DNA from: an uncultured Mycoplasmatota bacterium
GTDB lineage: Bacteria > Bacillota_I > Bacilli_A > RF39 > UBA660
Direction of reading: 5' to 3'
Assembly: GCA_947571135.1 (NCBI GenBank)
Contig: CANOWY010000013.1
Location: 1-34,867 of the forward strand
Length of the DNA stretch: 34,867 nucleotides
Positions 6,663 through 14,391 of the stretch are shown one piece after another. Made by a program: the position numbers and the translations under genes. Each line of letters opens with the position of its first letter. Position 1 is the first letter of the stretch. The notes below the pieces were generated by a model. The model saw nothing but the letters and a program-made list of their open reading frames with translations, was not told the DNA's origin and did not search any database.

Positions 6663-7724
6663 TTACAAGGTAAAATCATCATAATCTAAATCATATTGAT
6701 AATCCATTAAACGTAATAATTCTTCTAATAAATCAATACGTTCTTGTACATCTATTGCATGAATTGCTTGTTCCCATTTCAAGTTAAAAGCCTCGGTATC
6801 TACACCGCATAACTTAGGATAATCTTCTTTCAAAGCCTCTAACAAAATAAAATAACAATGCTCCTTAGAAGGAAAATTTTTCAATAACATATCTTCAACT
6901 TTATAAACCCACTGATTTAAAAGGGATAATCTGTCTAATATTTTTGATTCATTATTTATTTTTATATTTTGCTGCTCTTCTGCTTCTTCTTGAATATTAT
7001 AATCATAATCCCATTTATACCCTATCATATTAAACAAAGTTTTTAAATATTCGTCCATGTTTTCATTAGAACAAATAGCATTTAAAAATATAGTGCGAAA
7101 TTCTAAAGATGGCAACTCTATTTTATATTGTTCTTGCGCATAATTAGGATTAGAATATAAATCATAAACTTTAAAAAAAGGAAAAGTAGAAAGATTATGA
7201 TTTACTTCATATGCACTACGAATCCACCCTAAAAGTTCATGATAATAAACTTTTTTATAAGCCACATTGGCCTTTTTGTATTTTTTTAAAATTGGATAAA
7301 TTATTTCAATCGCAGTTTTGGACAACTTGCCATCACTTTTAAACCAATCACAGGCTAAAACTTGCTTTTTGTAATCCTCTATGGCTAATCTATAGTTTTC
7401 TACTAAAGAATCACTATCTTTTTCTACTATAACTGTTTTACTAAAAACAGATTCATAATAAAAATCAAAATTGTTTATCGTTCTTACAATATCATTTTCC
7501 AAATTTCCAGTAGACATAAAAGTTGTTTCAGTCCTAATTCCGTCAATCAATTGTTTCTTTTTTACAGTCTTTCCAGTTTCAGTAATCACAAAAACATCTA
7601 AATCACTTGAACTAGTAAAATGATTCGTAGTTCTACTTCCATAAAAAATAACTGCTAAATTATTTTTATCCTCTACAACACCAGTCTCTTCACAATATCT
7701 TTCAATAAGTGCACTAGTATCCAT
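6663..7724 (-). CDS. Nucleotidyltransferase-domain protein of unknown target
   Basis: A 353-residue protein. Residues about 25-50 carry the polymerase-beta-type nucleotidyltransferase signature GSRTTNHFTSSSDLDVFV, that is GS, about ten residues, then DxD, the metal-binding pair. The remaining 300 residues are mostly helical and acidic at the end, and I do not recognise them. The family includes aminoglycoside nucleotidyltransferases, MNT antitoxins and tRNA-modifying enzymes; nothing here chooses between them. The ATG at 7724 has AAGGGGGG (six G) as ribosome site. Its own extended -10 promoter TGCTATAAT lies at 7750-7758, and a strong terminator follows. It is a single-gene unit where ftsY would stand in many Bacilli. 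Confidence 0.7.
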   Translation of the reverse strand: MDTSALIERYCEETGVVEDKNNLAVIFYGSRTTNHFTSSSDLDVFVITETGKTVKKKQLIDGIRTETTFMSTGNLENDIVRTINNFDFYYESVFSKTVIVEKDSDSLVENYRLAIEDYKKQVLACDWFKSDGKLSKTAIEIIYPILKKYKKANVAYKKVYYHELLGWIRSAYEVNHNLSTFPFFKVYDLYSNPNYAQEQYKIELPSLEFRTIFLNAICSNENMDEYLKTLFNMIGYKWDYDYNIQEEAEEQQNIKINNESKILDRLSLLNQWVYKVEDMLLKNFPSKEHCYFILLEALKEDYPKLCGVDTEAFNLKWEQAIHAIDVQERIDLLEELLRLMDYQYDLDYDDFTL

Positions 7725-7749
7725 AATAATCCCCCCTTAATTAAGACTT

Positions 7750-7758
7750 ATTATAGCA
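7750..7758 (-). promoter_or_regulatory. Extended -10 promoter of the nucleotidyltransferase gene
   Basis: The minus strand reads TGCTATAAT, the same nine bases as the tRNA-Lys promoter at 14197. No clear -35 is visible. Confidence 0.5.
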
Positions 7759-7764
7759 CATTTT

Positions 7765-10707
7765 TTATACATTTTCCAGTTTTACACTTACAATCTTACT
7801 AACACCTGATTCTTGCATTGTAATTCCATATAAAGTATCAGCATATTCCATGGTTCTTTTTTTATGGGTAATTAAAATAAACTGACTATTTTCTTTATAC
7901 TCTTGTAAATACTTACCAAAAGCATCCACATTTGCTTCATCTAAGGCTGCCTCTACCTCATCAAGGACACAAAATGGCACTGTTTTTACATTTAAAACAG
8001 CAAACAACAAAGAAATTGCCGTTAAAGTCTTTTCTCCTCCACTTAAAAGTCCAATAGAATTTAATTTCTTTCCTGGTGGTTCTGCTACAATTTCAATTCC
8101 TGTTTCTAAAATGTTATCTGGATCAGTAAGAGTTAGCATTCCATTCCCACCTTTAAATAATTTTTTGAATACAGTTTTAAATTCTTCACTAATCATTTTA
8201 AAAGTAGTACTAAACCTTTCAATCATAATGGTATCCATCTCTTCTATAATACTAATTAAATTAGAACTAGCACTCTCCAAATCTTCTTTTTGATGGGATA
8301 AAAAGTCATACCTGGTACTAACACGGTCATACTCTTCAATTGCAAAAACATTTACCTCACCAAGAAGAGAAATATCTGATTTTAAACTTGCCACTTTTGC
8401 TTTTGCAACGCTCTCTTCCATTTCCAAAACATATTGCATATGTGCGTTTTCATAAGTCAAATTATAATTTTCATTTAAAGTCATCAACAAATTATCAAGT
8501 TTGATATCCATCTTTCCAAGAGTAATCTCTTTATTTTTTAGATCATTTTGCAACTTATTGTAGGTACTGTTCTTCTCACGATATTTCTTTTCCAACTCAT
8601 CAATTTCACTGGCCAAATTATTTTTTTCTTCTTTTAACCTCTCTAAATTACTTTCAGTAATATTCTTACTATTTTCGGCTTCTGTTAACTCATCTAGTAA
8701 AGCAAGCAATTTGGTATCTACATGTCCATCTTTTAAAGCATTAGAACCATCTAGTTCCTTATTTAATTCTTGTTGCTTTTGTTTTTTCATACCTAAAATA
8801 TTTTCTTTTTCATGAATACTTTCTTTCAAATTAATAATACTACGCGTAATTCTTTCTTCTTTCAAATTTAACTCTTTTAATTCATTATCAAATGTATCCA
8901 ACTCTTGCTTCCATTTTTCCTGTTCTTCTTCTTTCCTATGGATTTCCTTTTTAGTTGCTTCCAAATTCATTTTATCTTTTAAAAAACTATTGTCATTTCT
9001 AAATGTTCCACCCGTTAAAGAGCCTCCAGCATGCATAATTTCACCATCTAAACTTACAATACGATATTTATATTCTAAAGCCTTTCCCACTGTATTCAAA
9101 ACATCTATAGTAGAAACCACTAAAACATTCCCTAATTGATTTTTTATAATATTCTGAAACTTCTCTTCATAGGAAACCAAATCAGATGCAATGCCAATAA
9201 AACCTTCAATAGAAGAAACCGTCTTTAAAGCGGATTCTGAAATCCCTTTTTCTTTAATAATATTAAGAGGAAAAAAAGTGGCTCTTCCTAATTTATTCTC
9301 CTTTAAAAATGCGATTGCCTCTTTTGCTGCCTTCTCATTTTCTACAACAACAAAATTACTACTTGCCCCTAAGGCAACATCAATAGCACTTCCATATTCC
9401 TCTGGAACTTCCATCAACTTTCCAATCGTATTATAGATTCCTTTTAATCTTACATTATTTAATACATTTTTAACAGCAACAGGCATTTTAGAATCATTTA
9501 AGACACTATTTTCTAAAACATCTTTTTTACTATTTAACTCAAATAAATCTCGGATATTACTTTGATATTTATTGTGTAAAGAATTTCTTTTTAATTTTTG
9601 AAAACTTTCTAATTCATTTGCATCCGCTAAATCATGTTCTTGTTTTTTTAAATTTTCTGTTAAATGTTGTATTTCATTTTCAAGTAAATGAATAGATTTA
9701 TCATATTCTGCTATTTCTTCTTTCAAACGAACAATATTATTTTCAACATCACTTACATTTCCAGCAAATTTTTGTCTTTCCGTATACATTACTTTTTCAT
9801 TTTGCAAATTTACAAAACGACTTGTCATTTCAAGTAATTTCTGATTTGTATCACTAATTGTTTCTTCCAAACGAATACTTTTTAATTTTAGCATTTCTAA
9901 GTTAGAAGCATCATCACTACTAGAAGCGTCTTCATTTAATAACATTGCATTTAATTCTTCTATTTCACTCTTTAATTTTGTATACGTTTCATTAATATTG
10001 GTAATCTCTTCTGTAATCGTCGCAATTTCAATATTTTTAAGTTCCTCTTTTAATTCCAAATACTTTTTCGCATTTTCACTTTGCTCTTTTAAAGGCTCTA
10101 AATTTACTTTCAATTCTTCAATAATTAAATTTACTTTATCAATATTTTCTTTAGTTTTATCAAGTTTTCTTAAACTTTCTTCTTTACGTTTTTTATATTT
10201 TAAAACTCCTGCGGCTTCTTCAAAAATTACTCTTCTATCAATTGGTTTACTATTTACAACAGATTCTATACTTCCTTGGCTAATAATATTAAAAGAATCA
10301 TTTCCAGCACCAGTATCTAAAAATAAATCAGTAATATCTTTTAAACGAACTCGCGCCCCATTAATAAAATACTCACTTTCTCCACTACGATAAAGTACTC
10401 TTTTTACTTCAATTTCCATCATATCACTTTTCAAATACCCGTCACTATTATCGAATGTAAGAGAAACCTCTGCACGATTTGCACCATTTCTTGACTTAGA
10501 GCCTGCAAATATGATATCGCTCATAGCACCACTACCTCGAAGACTTTTTACAGATTGCTCCCCCAAAACCCAACGAATAGCATCTACTATATTCGATTTT
10601 CCACTTCCATTTGGACCTACCACACAAGTTATATTATTATCCAAAACAATACTTGTTTTATCAGCAAACGATTTAAAACCATTTGCTTTTATATTCTTAA
10701 GATACAT
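7765..10707 (-). CDS. smc: Chromosome condensation ATPase SMC (short form)
   Basis: A 980-residue SMC that organises and segregates chromosomes with ScpA/ScpB. N-terminal ATPase half with Walker A GPNGSGKS (31-38) and the FNIISQG region, a long coiled coil, a hinge (about 400-560, with IGKLMEVPEEYGSAIDVALG and GGSLTGGT), a second coiled coil, then the C-terminal half with signature LLSGGEKTL and Walker B CVLDEVEAALDEANV. Bacillus SMC is near 1186 aa, so the coiled-coil arm is about 200 residues shorter, as in Mollicutes. I choose the ATG at 10707, with TAAGGAGG 5 bases upstream. The longer frame reading back into rnc has no ribosome site. The smc ribosome site contains the rnc stop codon, so the pair is tightly coupled. 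Confidence 0.97.
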   Translation of the reverse strand: MYLKNIKANGFKSFADKTSIVLDNNITCVVGPNGSGKSNIVDAIRWVLGEQSVKSLRGSGAMSDIIFAGSKSRNGANRAEVSLTFDNSDGYLKSDMMEIEVKRVLYRSGESEYFINGARVRLKDITDLFLDTGAGNDSFNIISQGSIESVVNSKPIDRRVIFEEAAGVLKYKKRKEESLRKLDKTKENIDKVNLIIEELKVNLEPLKEQSENAKKYLELKEELKNIEIATITEEITNINETYTKLKSEIEELNAMLLNEDASSSDDASNLEMLKLKSIRLEETISDTNQKLLEMTSRFVNLQNEKVMYTERQKFAGNVSDVENNIVRLKEEIAEYDKSIHLLENEIQHLTENLKKQEHDLADANELESFQKLKRNSLHNKYQSNIRDLFELNSKKDVLENSVLNDSKMPVAVKNVLNNVRLKGIYNTIGKLMEVPEEYGSAIDVALGASSNFVVVENEKAAKEAIAFLKENKLGRATFFPLNIIKEKGISESALKTVSSIEGFIGIASDLVSYEEKFQNIIKNQLGNVLVVSTIDVLNTVGKALEYKYRIVSLDGEIMHAGGSLTGGTFRNDNSFLKDKMNLEATKKEIHRKEEEQEKWKQELDTFDNELKELNLKEERITRSIINLKESIHEKENILGMKKQKQQELNKELDGSNALKDGHVDTKLLALLDELTEAENSKNITESNLERLKEEKNNLASEIDELEKKYREKNSTYNKLQNDLKNKEITLGKMDIKLDNLLMTLNENYNLTYENAHMQYVLEMEESVAKAKVASLKSDISLLGEVNVFAIEEYDRVSTRYDFLSHQKEDLESASSNLISIIEEMDTIMIERFSTTFKMISEEFKTVFKKLFKGGNGMLTLTDPDNILETGIEIVAEPPGKKLNSIGLLSGGEKTLTAISLLFAVLNVKTVPFCVLDEVEAALDEANVDAFGKYLQEYKENSQFILITHKKRTMEYADTLYGITMQESGVSKIVSVKLENV

Positions 10708-10717
10708 GTTTTCCTCC

Positions 10718-11368
10718 TTACTGGCCCCTTTTTTGATAAGCATCCTTGGCGGCTCTTTGTTCGGCTTCCTTTTTACTACTTCCAACACCTTTACCATAAA
10801 TCATACCATCAATTCGTATTTCTACGGTAAACGTTTTTTTATGGGCAGGCCCTGTTTCATCTACTAACACATATTCTAGACTTTTCTTGTCTGTTTGTAC
10901 CATTTCTTGTAACAAGGATTTATAGTCATACTTAAATTGAATTTTCTTTTCTATATAAGGAACAATAAGATCCAATATAAACTTTTTCACAACCAAAAGT
11001 CCACATTCTATGTATATAACGGCTAAAATACTTTCAAAAACATCTGCGACAATTGTTCCATTAATATCTTTTTCTTGACCATGACCTACTAAAATATATT
11101 GATCCAATTCTATGTCTTTGGCATAAGCATCTAAGGCTTCTTCGCACACATAACTTGCACGAATTTTACTCATATCCCCTTCTTTATAAGTCGTGTTTAA
11201 AAATAAATATTCGCTTGTCACAAGTTCCAAAACCGCATCCCCTAAAAATTCCAAACGTTCATAATTTTCTCCATTATGTTCATTAGAATATGAACTATGT
11301 GTAAGAGCCGTTTTTAATAACTCTTCATTTTTAATTTCAATTCCATAACTTTTTAGTTTATCTTTCAT
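10718..11368 (-). CDS. rnc: Ribonuclease III
   Basis: A 216-residue endonuclease that cuts double-stranded RNA, including rRNA precursors. The catalytic domain holds the signature ERLEFLGDAVLEL (about 41-53), and a second acidic site lies in ADVFESILAVIY (about 115-126). The C-terminal double-stranded-RNA-binding domain runs from about residue 147 and ends with SSKKEAEQRAAKDAY. Length is slightly below the usual 225-250. The ATG at 11368 has GAAGGTGA 7 bases upstream and an extended -10 promoter at 11401. It is first in rnc-smc, the usual Bacillus order. Confidence 0.96.
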   Translation of the reverse strand: MKDKLKSYGIEIKNEELLKTALTHSSYSNEHNGENYERLEFLGDAVLELVTSEYLFLNTTYKEGDMSKIRASYVCEEALDAYAKDIELDQYILVGHGQEKDINGTIVADVFESILAVIYIECGLLVVKKFILDLIVPYIEKKIQFKYDYKSLLQEMVQTDKKSLEYVLVDETGPAHKKTFTVEIRIDGMIYGKGVGSSKKEAEQRAAKDAYQKRGQ

Positions 11369-11400
11369 TAAGTTTCACCTTCTTTAGTTTGTCTTAGGAT

Positions 11401-11409
11401 ATTATAACA
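11401..11409 (-). promoter_or_regulatory. Extended -10 promoter of rnc-smc
   Basis: The minus strand reads TGTTATAAT, a perfect extended -10 about 33 bases before the rnc start. It is divergent from the yidD promoter. Confidence 0.6.
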
Positions 11410-11430
11410 CGAATTTCAGAAAAATCCTAT

Positions 11431-11459
11431 TTTACTTTAGCAAAAATGTGTAGTAAAAT
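11431..11459 (+). promoter_or_regulatory. Promoter of yidD, possibly leaderless
   Basis: TTTACT (11431-11436), exactly 17 bases, TAAAAT (11454-11459). Transcription would begin at about 11466-11467, which is the yidD ATG. No ribosome site precedes that ATG. Confidence 0.5.
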
Positions 11460-11466
11460 AAATACT

Positions 11467-11688
11467 ATGAAAAAGATATGTATTTTTTTGATACATTGTT
11501 ATCAAATTATTCCCTTCGCTTCCCATGATTTATGCAGATTCACACCTACTTGCAGTGAATATATGGCAGAAGCAATACGGAGATTTGGTGTAAAAAAAGG
11601 AATAAAATTGGGGCTTTTAAGATTAAAAAAATGTCATCCCAAAGGTGAATTTGGTTATGACCCAGTCCCCGAGAAGGAGGATTTATGA
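11467..11688 (+). CDS. yidD: YidD membrane protein insertion efficiency factor
   Basis: A 73-residue protein, the usual size. YidD is an inner-membrane-associated helper of YidC in membrane protein insertion. Diagnostic pieces are CRFTPTCSEYMAEAIRRFG (about 27-45), GLLRLKKCHP and GYDPVP near the end, with the three conserved cysteines. I choose the ATG at 11467 because MKKICIFLIHCYQ matches the family start. An upstream ATG at 11446 would add seven residues and falls inside the promoter. There is no Shine-Dalgarno site at 11467, which fits a leaderless mRNA. The stop overlaps the ATG of the next gene (ATGA), so the two are co-translated. yidC is not in the window. Confidence 0.92.
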   Translation: MKKICIFLIHCYQIIPFASHDLCRFTPTCSEYMAEAIRRFGVKKGIKLGLLRLKKCHPKGEFGYDPVPEKEDL

Positions 11689-12539
11689 AAAAAACAAAAA
11701 TAATACTCATGTTACTATGTTTCTTACTTGGAACTACGGCTTGTAGCAATAAAAAAAGCGATGGATTAAAGGTATTAACCACTATTTACCCTATTAGTTT
11801 CATAACGGAGCAAATTTATGATGGTGGACTCATATTTAGTGTATATCCAGACGGGGCTACAGTTGATAATTATACTCTTACAGGAAAACAAATTAAACAA
11901 TATAGTAAAAATAATATTTTTATTTATAACGGACTATCTAACGAACAAGAAATTGCCAAAAATTTAATTAATAGTAATCGTAAACTGTATATTATTGACG
12001 TTGCTTATGGCTTAAAATTTAATAATGGAATAGAAGAATTATGGCTATCTCCAAATTATTATTTAATGCTTTCTAAGACAATAAAAGATAATTTACAAAA
12101 CTTTATGGAAAGCAAATATGCCAAAGAAGAAATAGAAAAAAAATACAATACCCTTTCTGAAACGCTCTCTATAATGGACGCTGAATTAAGAAGTATCGCA
12201 AAAAGTGCTACTAATATAAATAAAAATACAATTGTTGCTTCTTCTAATATGTTTAAATACTTAAATAGTTATGGATTTAATGTGATTTCGTTAGAAGACA
12301 ATCCAAATTTAAATACTTTGAAAAATAGCCTGCAAAATAAAACATATACCACAATATTTATGAGAGATACAGATGAAAAAACAGAAATCATTTCTACTTT
12401 AGAACAAAATGGAGCTAAAGTCGTAAAAGTAAAAACAATGAAAACATTAACAACAGAAGAAAAAGAAAATAATGAAACTTACTTTACTATTATGAATGAG
12501 TATATGGAAAATATTAAAAATGCTACTCTAGGAGATTAG
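11685..12539 (+). CDS. TroA/ZnuA-like substrate-binding lipoprotein lacking the metal histidines
   Basis: A 284-residue surface protein with a signal peptide and Cys20 in LLGTTACS, an imperfect lipobox (Thr at -3). The body follows the metal-ABC binding-protein fold: LKVLTTIYPISFITEQI, SVYPDGATVDNYTLT, ELWLSPNYYLM, SSNMFKYLNSYGF. In zinc/manganese binders these stretches carry His in PGxDPHxYE, DPHIWLSP and SHDAFGY. Here the aligned residues are Asp61, Glu118 and Ser, so all three His are gone. No permease or ATPase gene lies nearby. Either it binds another ligand or it is an adapted scaffold or chaperone. The start overlaps yidD by 4 bases and has GAAGGAGG upstream. A terminator overlaps the stop. 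Confidence 0.8.
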   Translation: MKKTKIILMLLCFLLGTTACSNKKSDGLKVLTTIYPISFITEQIYDGGLIFSVYPDGATVDNYTLTGKQIKQYSKNNIFIYNGLSNEQEIAKNLINSNRKLYIIDVAYGLKFNNGIEELWLSPNYYLMLSKTIKDNLQNFMESKYAKEEIEKKYNTLSETLSIMDAELRSIAKSATNINKNTIVASSNMFKYLNSYGFNVISLEDNPNLNTLKNSLQNKTYTTIFMRDTDEKTEIISTLEQNGAKVVKVKTMKTLTTEEKENNETYFTIMNEYMENIKNATLGD

Positions 12540-12560
12540 ACTTTTCTAATCCCTTTTTTT
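12531..12560 (+). terminator. Terminator of yidD-lipoprotein operon
   Basis: GG-A-GATTAG pairs with CTAATC-CC around ACTTTT, then seven T. It includes the stop codon. Confidence 0.8.
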
Positions 12561-12584
12561 ATAGAATTTTTCCGTATTATTTTT

Positions 12585-12615
12585 AAAAAAAAGACCTCGA
12601 GTTTTTATCGAAATC
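12585..12615 (-). terminator. Terminator of tRNA-Ser
   Basis: Minus strand: GATTTCGA pairs with TCGAGGTC (two G-U pairs) around TAAAAAC, then eight T. Confidence 0.75.
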
Positions 12616-12631
12616 TTTTGTTATTCTTAAA

Positions 12632-12722
12632 TGGCGGAGCAGGAGAGATTTGAACTCTCGCGCCAGTTACCCGACCTATACCCTTAGCAGGGGCACCTCT
12701 TCAGCCTCTTGAGTACTGCTCC
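12632..12722 (-). tRNA. tRNA-Ser (GCT)
   Basis: 91 bases with encoded CCA. The acceptor GGAGCAG pairs with CTGCTCC. The anticodon loop CTGCTAA gives anticodon GCT, reading AGC/AGU. A long variable arm, typical of class II tRNA-Ser, is present, and the T arm has GTTCAAATC. It has its own promoter and terminator. Confidence 0.97.
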
Positions 12723-12738
12723 ATAAAACTACATTTTC

Positions 12739-12767
12739 ATTTTATACTATAATCTTAGGATAGTCAA
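12739..12767 (-). promoter_or_regulatory. Promoter of tRNA-Ser
   Basis: Minus strand: TTGACT (12762-12767), exactly 17 bases, TAAAAT (12739-12744). It starts RNA about 10 bases before the tRNA. Confidence 0.75.
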
Positions 12768-12787
12768 GAAAGAATTTTTCATACAAA

Positions 12788-13372
12788 TTATTGTATACCA
12801 CTAGTTTCTTCCCCACTCTCTAGATTTTCTAAATAGTCTACCGCTTCAACAACACTTTTAAAAATAGGTACACCATGATTATGAAATCTTAAAAAGTATT
12901 CACGATTTCTTTTTATTTTCTCTATATCCCCACTTTTCATACCACCATCATAATTATAATTTTCTCTATATTGAATGTATTTTAAATGAGTTTCAAAATC
13001 AGGCATAACAATAGCATCTGGAACCATGTTTACAGAACTAGCACCCATTATCCAAAAACCCAATTTTTTGGCTTGTTCTGTAATAACATCTGCTCTTCTT
13101 TCTATTTCGTCGATTTCTTCTCCAGTCAAATTCCACCAATCGTTATTTGGAAAAGCTTTAGTTACCGCCCATAAGACATCTCCATCAATCCAATTTTTAA
13201 CCGTTTGATGTTTTACAAAATAAGTTTTTCCTACCCCTGATGGTCCATAAATAAAATACCCTTTTTTATGCGTTTTATATTCTTTTTGTAATTCCTCATA
13301 AATTATGGTTCCATCACTAAAAACCAAGGGAATTGAATAATCATACATCTGTTCAAAACAGTTTTTAATCAT
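12788..13372 (-). CDS. P-loop NTPase or kinase-like protein, function unknown
   Basis: A 194-residue soluble protein with a clear Walker A in YFIYGPSGVGKTYFV (about 39-53). Further on are WIDGDVLWAV and FPNNDWWNLT, aromatic-rich stretches that could line a substrate pocket, and an amphipathic helix with EIDEIERRAD. The small size and single P-loop are more like a nucleotide or small-molecule kinase than an AAA+ machine, but the family is not recognised. The ATG at 13372 has AAGGAG 6 bases upstream. It follows a two-helix membrane protein gene by 12 bases, so the two form an operon. It sits in an accessory region rich in tRNAs and broken genes, which hints at acquisition. Confidence 0.6.
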   Translation of the reverse strand: MIKNCFEQMYDYSIPLVFSDGTIIYEELQKEYKTHKKGYFIYGPSGVGKTYFVKHQTVKNWIDGDVLWAVTKAFPNNDWWNLTGEEIDEIERRADVITEQAKKLGFWIMGASSVNMVPDAIVMPDFETHLKYIQYRENYNYDGGMKSGDIEKIKRNREYFLRFHNHGVPIFKSVVEAVDYLENLESGEETSGIQ

Positions 13373-13384
13373 ATGACACTCCTT

Positions 13385-13678
13385 CTACTTATTTTTTATT
13401 GCAAACTGATTCAATACTTTTTTTCGCAGACGATAAGACGTAAAAATAAAGAATACACCTATGCATATTAAAGGAACACTAATAGCATAATTTGTCCATT
13501 TTAAATCTTTTATATCACTTACAAACACAAAAAGAGCATATAAAATAAGAGCACTCCCTATAATATTTAAACGCAATAATCTCATCATCATTTCCTTGCC
13601 AGCACCTGTTTTCTTATATAATGCTATTAATTTTTTCTTTTCATAAGGTTTCATTCTATCATATTTTGTTTTCAACAT
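13385..13678 (-). CDS. Small two-helix membrane protein, unknown
   Basis: A 97-residue protein with a lysine-rich cytoplasmic start (about 1-33), two membrane helices (about 38-55 and 63-82, IIGSALILYALFVFV and ISVPLICIGVFFIF), and a basic tail. No family is recognised. The start has GAAGGTGA 6 bases upstream and an extended -10 promoter at 13699. It is first gene of an operon with the P-loop gene, so it may anchor or serve that protein, but this is inference. Confidence 0.6.
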   Translation of the reverse strand: MLKTKYDRMKPYEKKKLIALYKKTGAGKEMMMRLLRLNIIGSALILYALFVFVSDIKDLKWTNYAISVPLICIGVFFIFTSYRLRKKVLNQFAIKNK

Positions 13679-13698
13679 AGTTCACCTTCTTCACAAAG

Positions 13699-13707
13699 AT
13701 TATAACA
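13699..13707 (-). promoter_or_regulatory. Extended -10 promoter of the membrane protein/P-loop operon
   Basis: The minus strand reads TGTTATAAT, about 20 bases before the start codon. No clear -35. Confidence 0.5.
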
Positions 13708-13762
13708 TAACTGCTCTAAAATTTAAAAAGTTTTCTTTATTATATTCTACACGTCATAATAA

Positions 13763-14150
13763 AAACAGAAAAGAAGTAACAACAACATAAAAAATAATAG
13801 AGATATTTCCCATAATAAATCCTACGTAGTTATTGAACCTCATGCCTATTCTAAAACAAAAAATTATTTAAATGAATTTGCAAATATCTTAAAAGAATTT
13901 AATCAGATCATATTAACAGACATCTATCCATCACATAAAATAAATGCAAATAATATATTTTCCACAGACTTACTAAATCAAATAGAAAATGAAAATAAAA
14001 ATTATATTTATTTAAATAATTATGAAAAAATCACTACTTATTTAAAAGAAAATGTACAACAAGGAAATAAATATTATCATTACTATTGTAGTAGGAACTA
14101 CTAATCAAGTTGGATATGAATTAATAATAAAATTAACAAAAATTATTCAC
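13763..14150 (+). pseudogene. murC: Remnant of murC (UDP-N-acetylmuramate-alanine ligase), C-terminal part, frameshifted
   Basis: The frame opening at 13763 has no start codon. From 13823 it reads YVVIEPHAYSKTKNYLNEFA, then IILTDIYPSHKIN, STDLLNQI and a YLKENVQQGN stretch. This is the MurC C-terminal domain (family forms QPHTYSRTK, LTDIYAAREPN). That frame stops at 14102-14104. The next MurC segment continues in the +1 frame from about 14073 as IIITIVVGTTNQVGYELI, so one indel near 14060-14073 broke the frame. The N-terminal UDP-binding and central ATP domains are absent. No ribosome site is seen. The function must be supplied by a copy elsewhere, since the organism clearly makes peptidoglycan. 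Confidence 0.8.
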
Positions 14151-14196
14151 ATTCTTGTTTTTTTACAGAAAATATATACAACTTTTTCATTTTTTG

Positions 14197-14205
14197 TGCT
14201 ATAAT
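14197..14205 (+). promoter_or_regulatory. Extended -10 promoter of tRNA-Lys
   Basis: TGCTATAAT lies 20 bases before the tRNA. No strong -35 is visible. Confidence 0.6.
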
Positions 14206-14224
14206 GAAAAACAGAAAAGAAAAC

Positions 14225-14300
14225 GTCTCCTTAGCTCAGTTGGTAGAGCAACTGACTCTTAATCAGTGGGTCCAGGGTTCGAATCCCTGAGGGGACACCA
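14225..14300 (+). tRNA. tRNA-Lys (CTT)
   Basis: 76 bases with encoded CCA. The acceptor GTCTCCT pairs with AGGGGAC. D arm TAGCTCAGTTGGTAGAGCA; anticodon loop CTCTTAA gives CTT, reading AAG; T arm GGTTCGAATCC. Confidence 0.97.
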
Positions 14301-14340
14301 TTTTGAATTTAATTTTCTAGTAATTTTAACTAGGCCCTAG

Positions 14341-14372
14341 AGGTAGGTATGACCAACATATCTATCTTTTTT
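14341..14372 (+). terminator. Terminator after tRNA-Lys
   Basis: GGTAGGTATG pairs with CATATCTATC (two G-U pairs) around ACCAA, then six T. It lies before the exonuclease ribosome site, so the exonuclease may depend partly on read-through. Confidence 0.75.
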
Positions 14373-14391
14373 ATTTTATAAGGAGCGATTT

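Noticed and set aside
10708..10797. 30-residue N-terminal extension of SMC
   Set aside because: It is an out-of-frame reading of rnc; family start and ribosome site lie at 10707.
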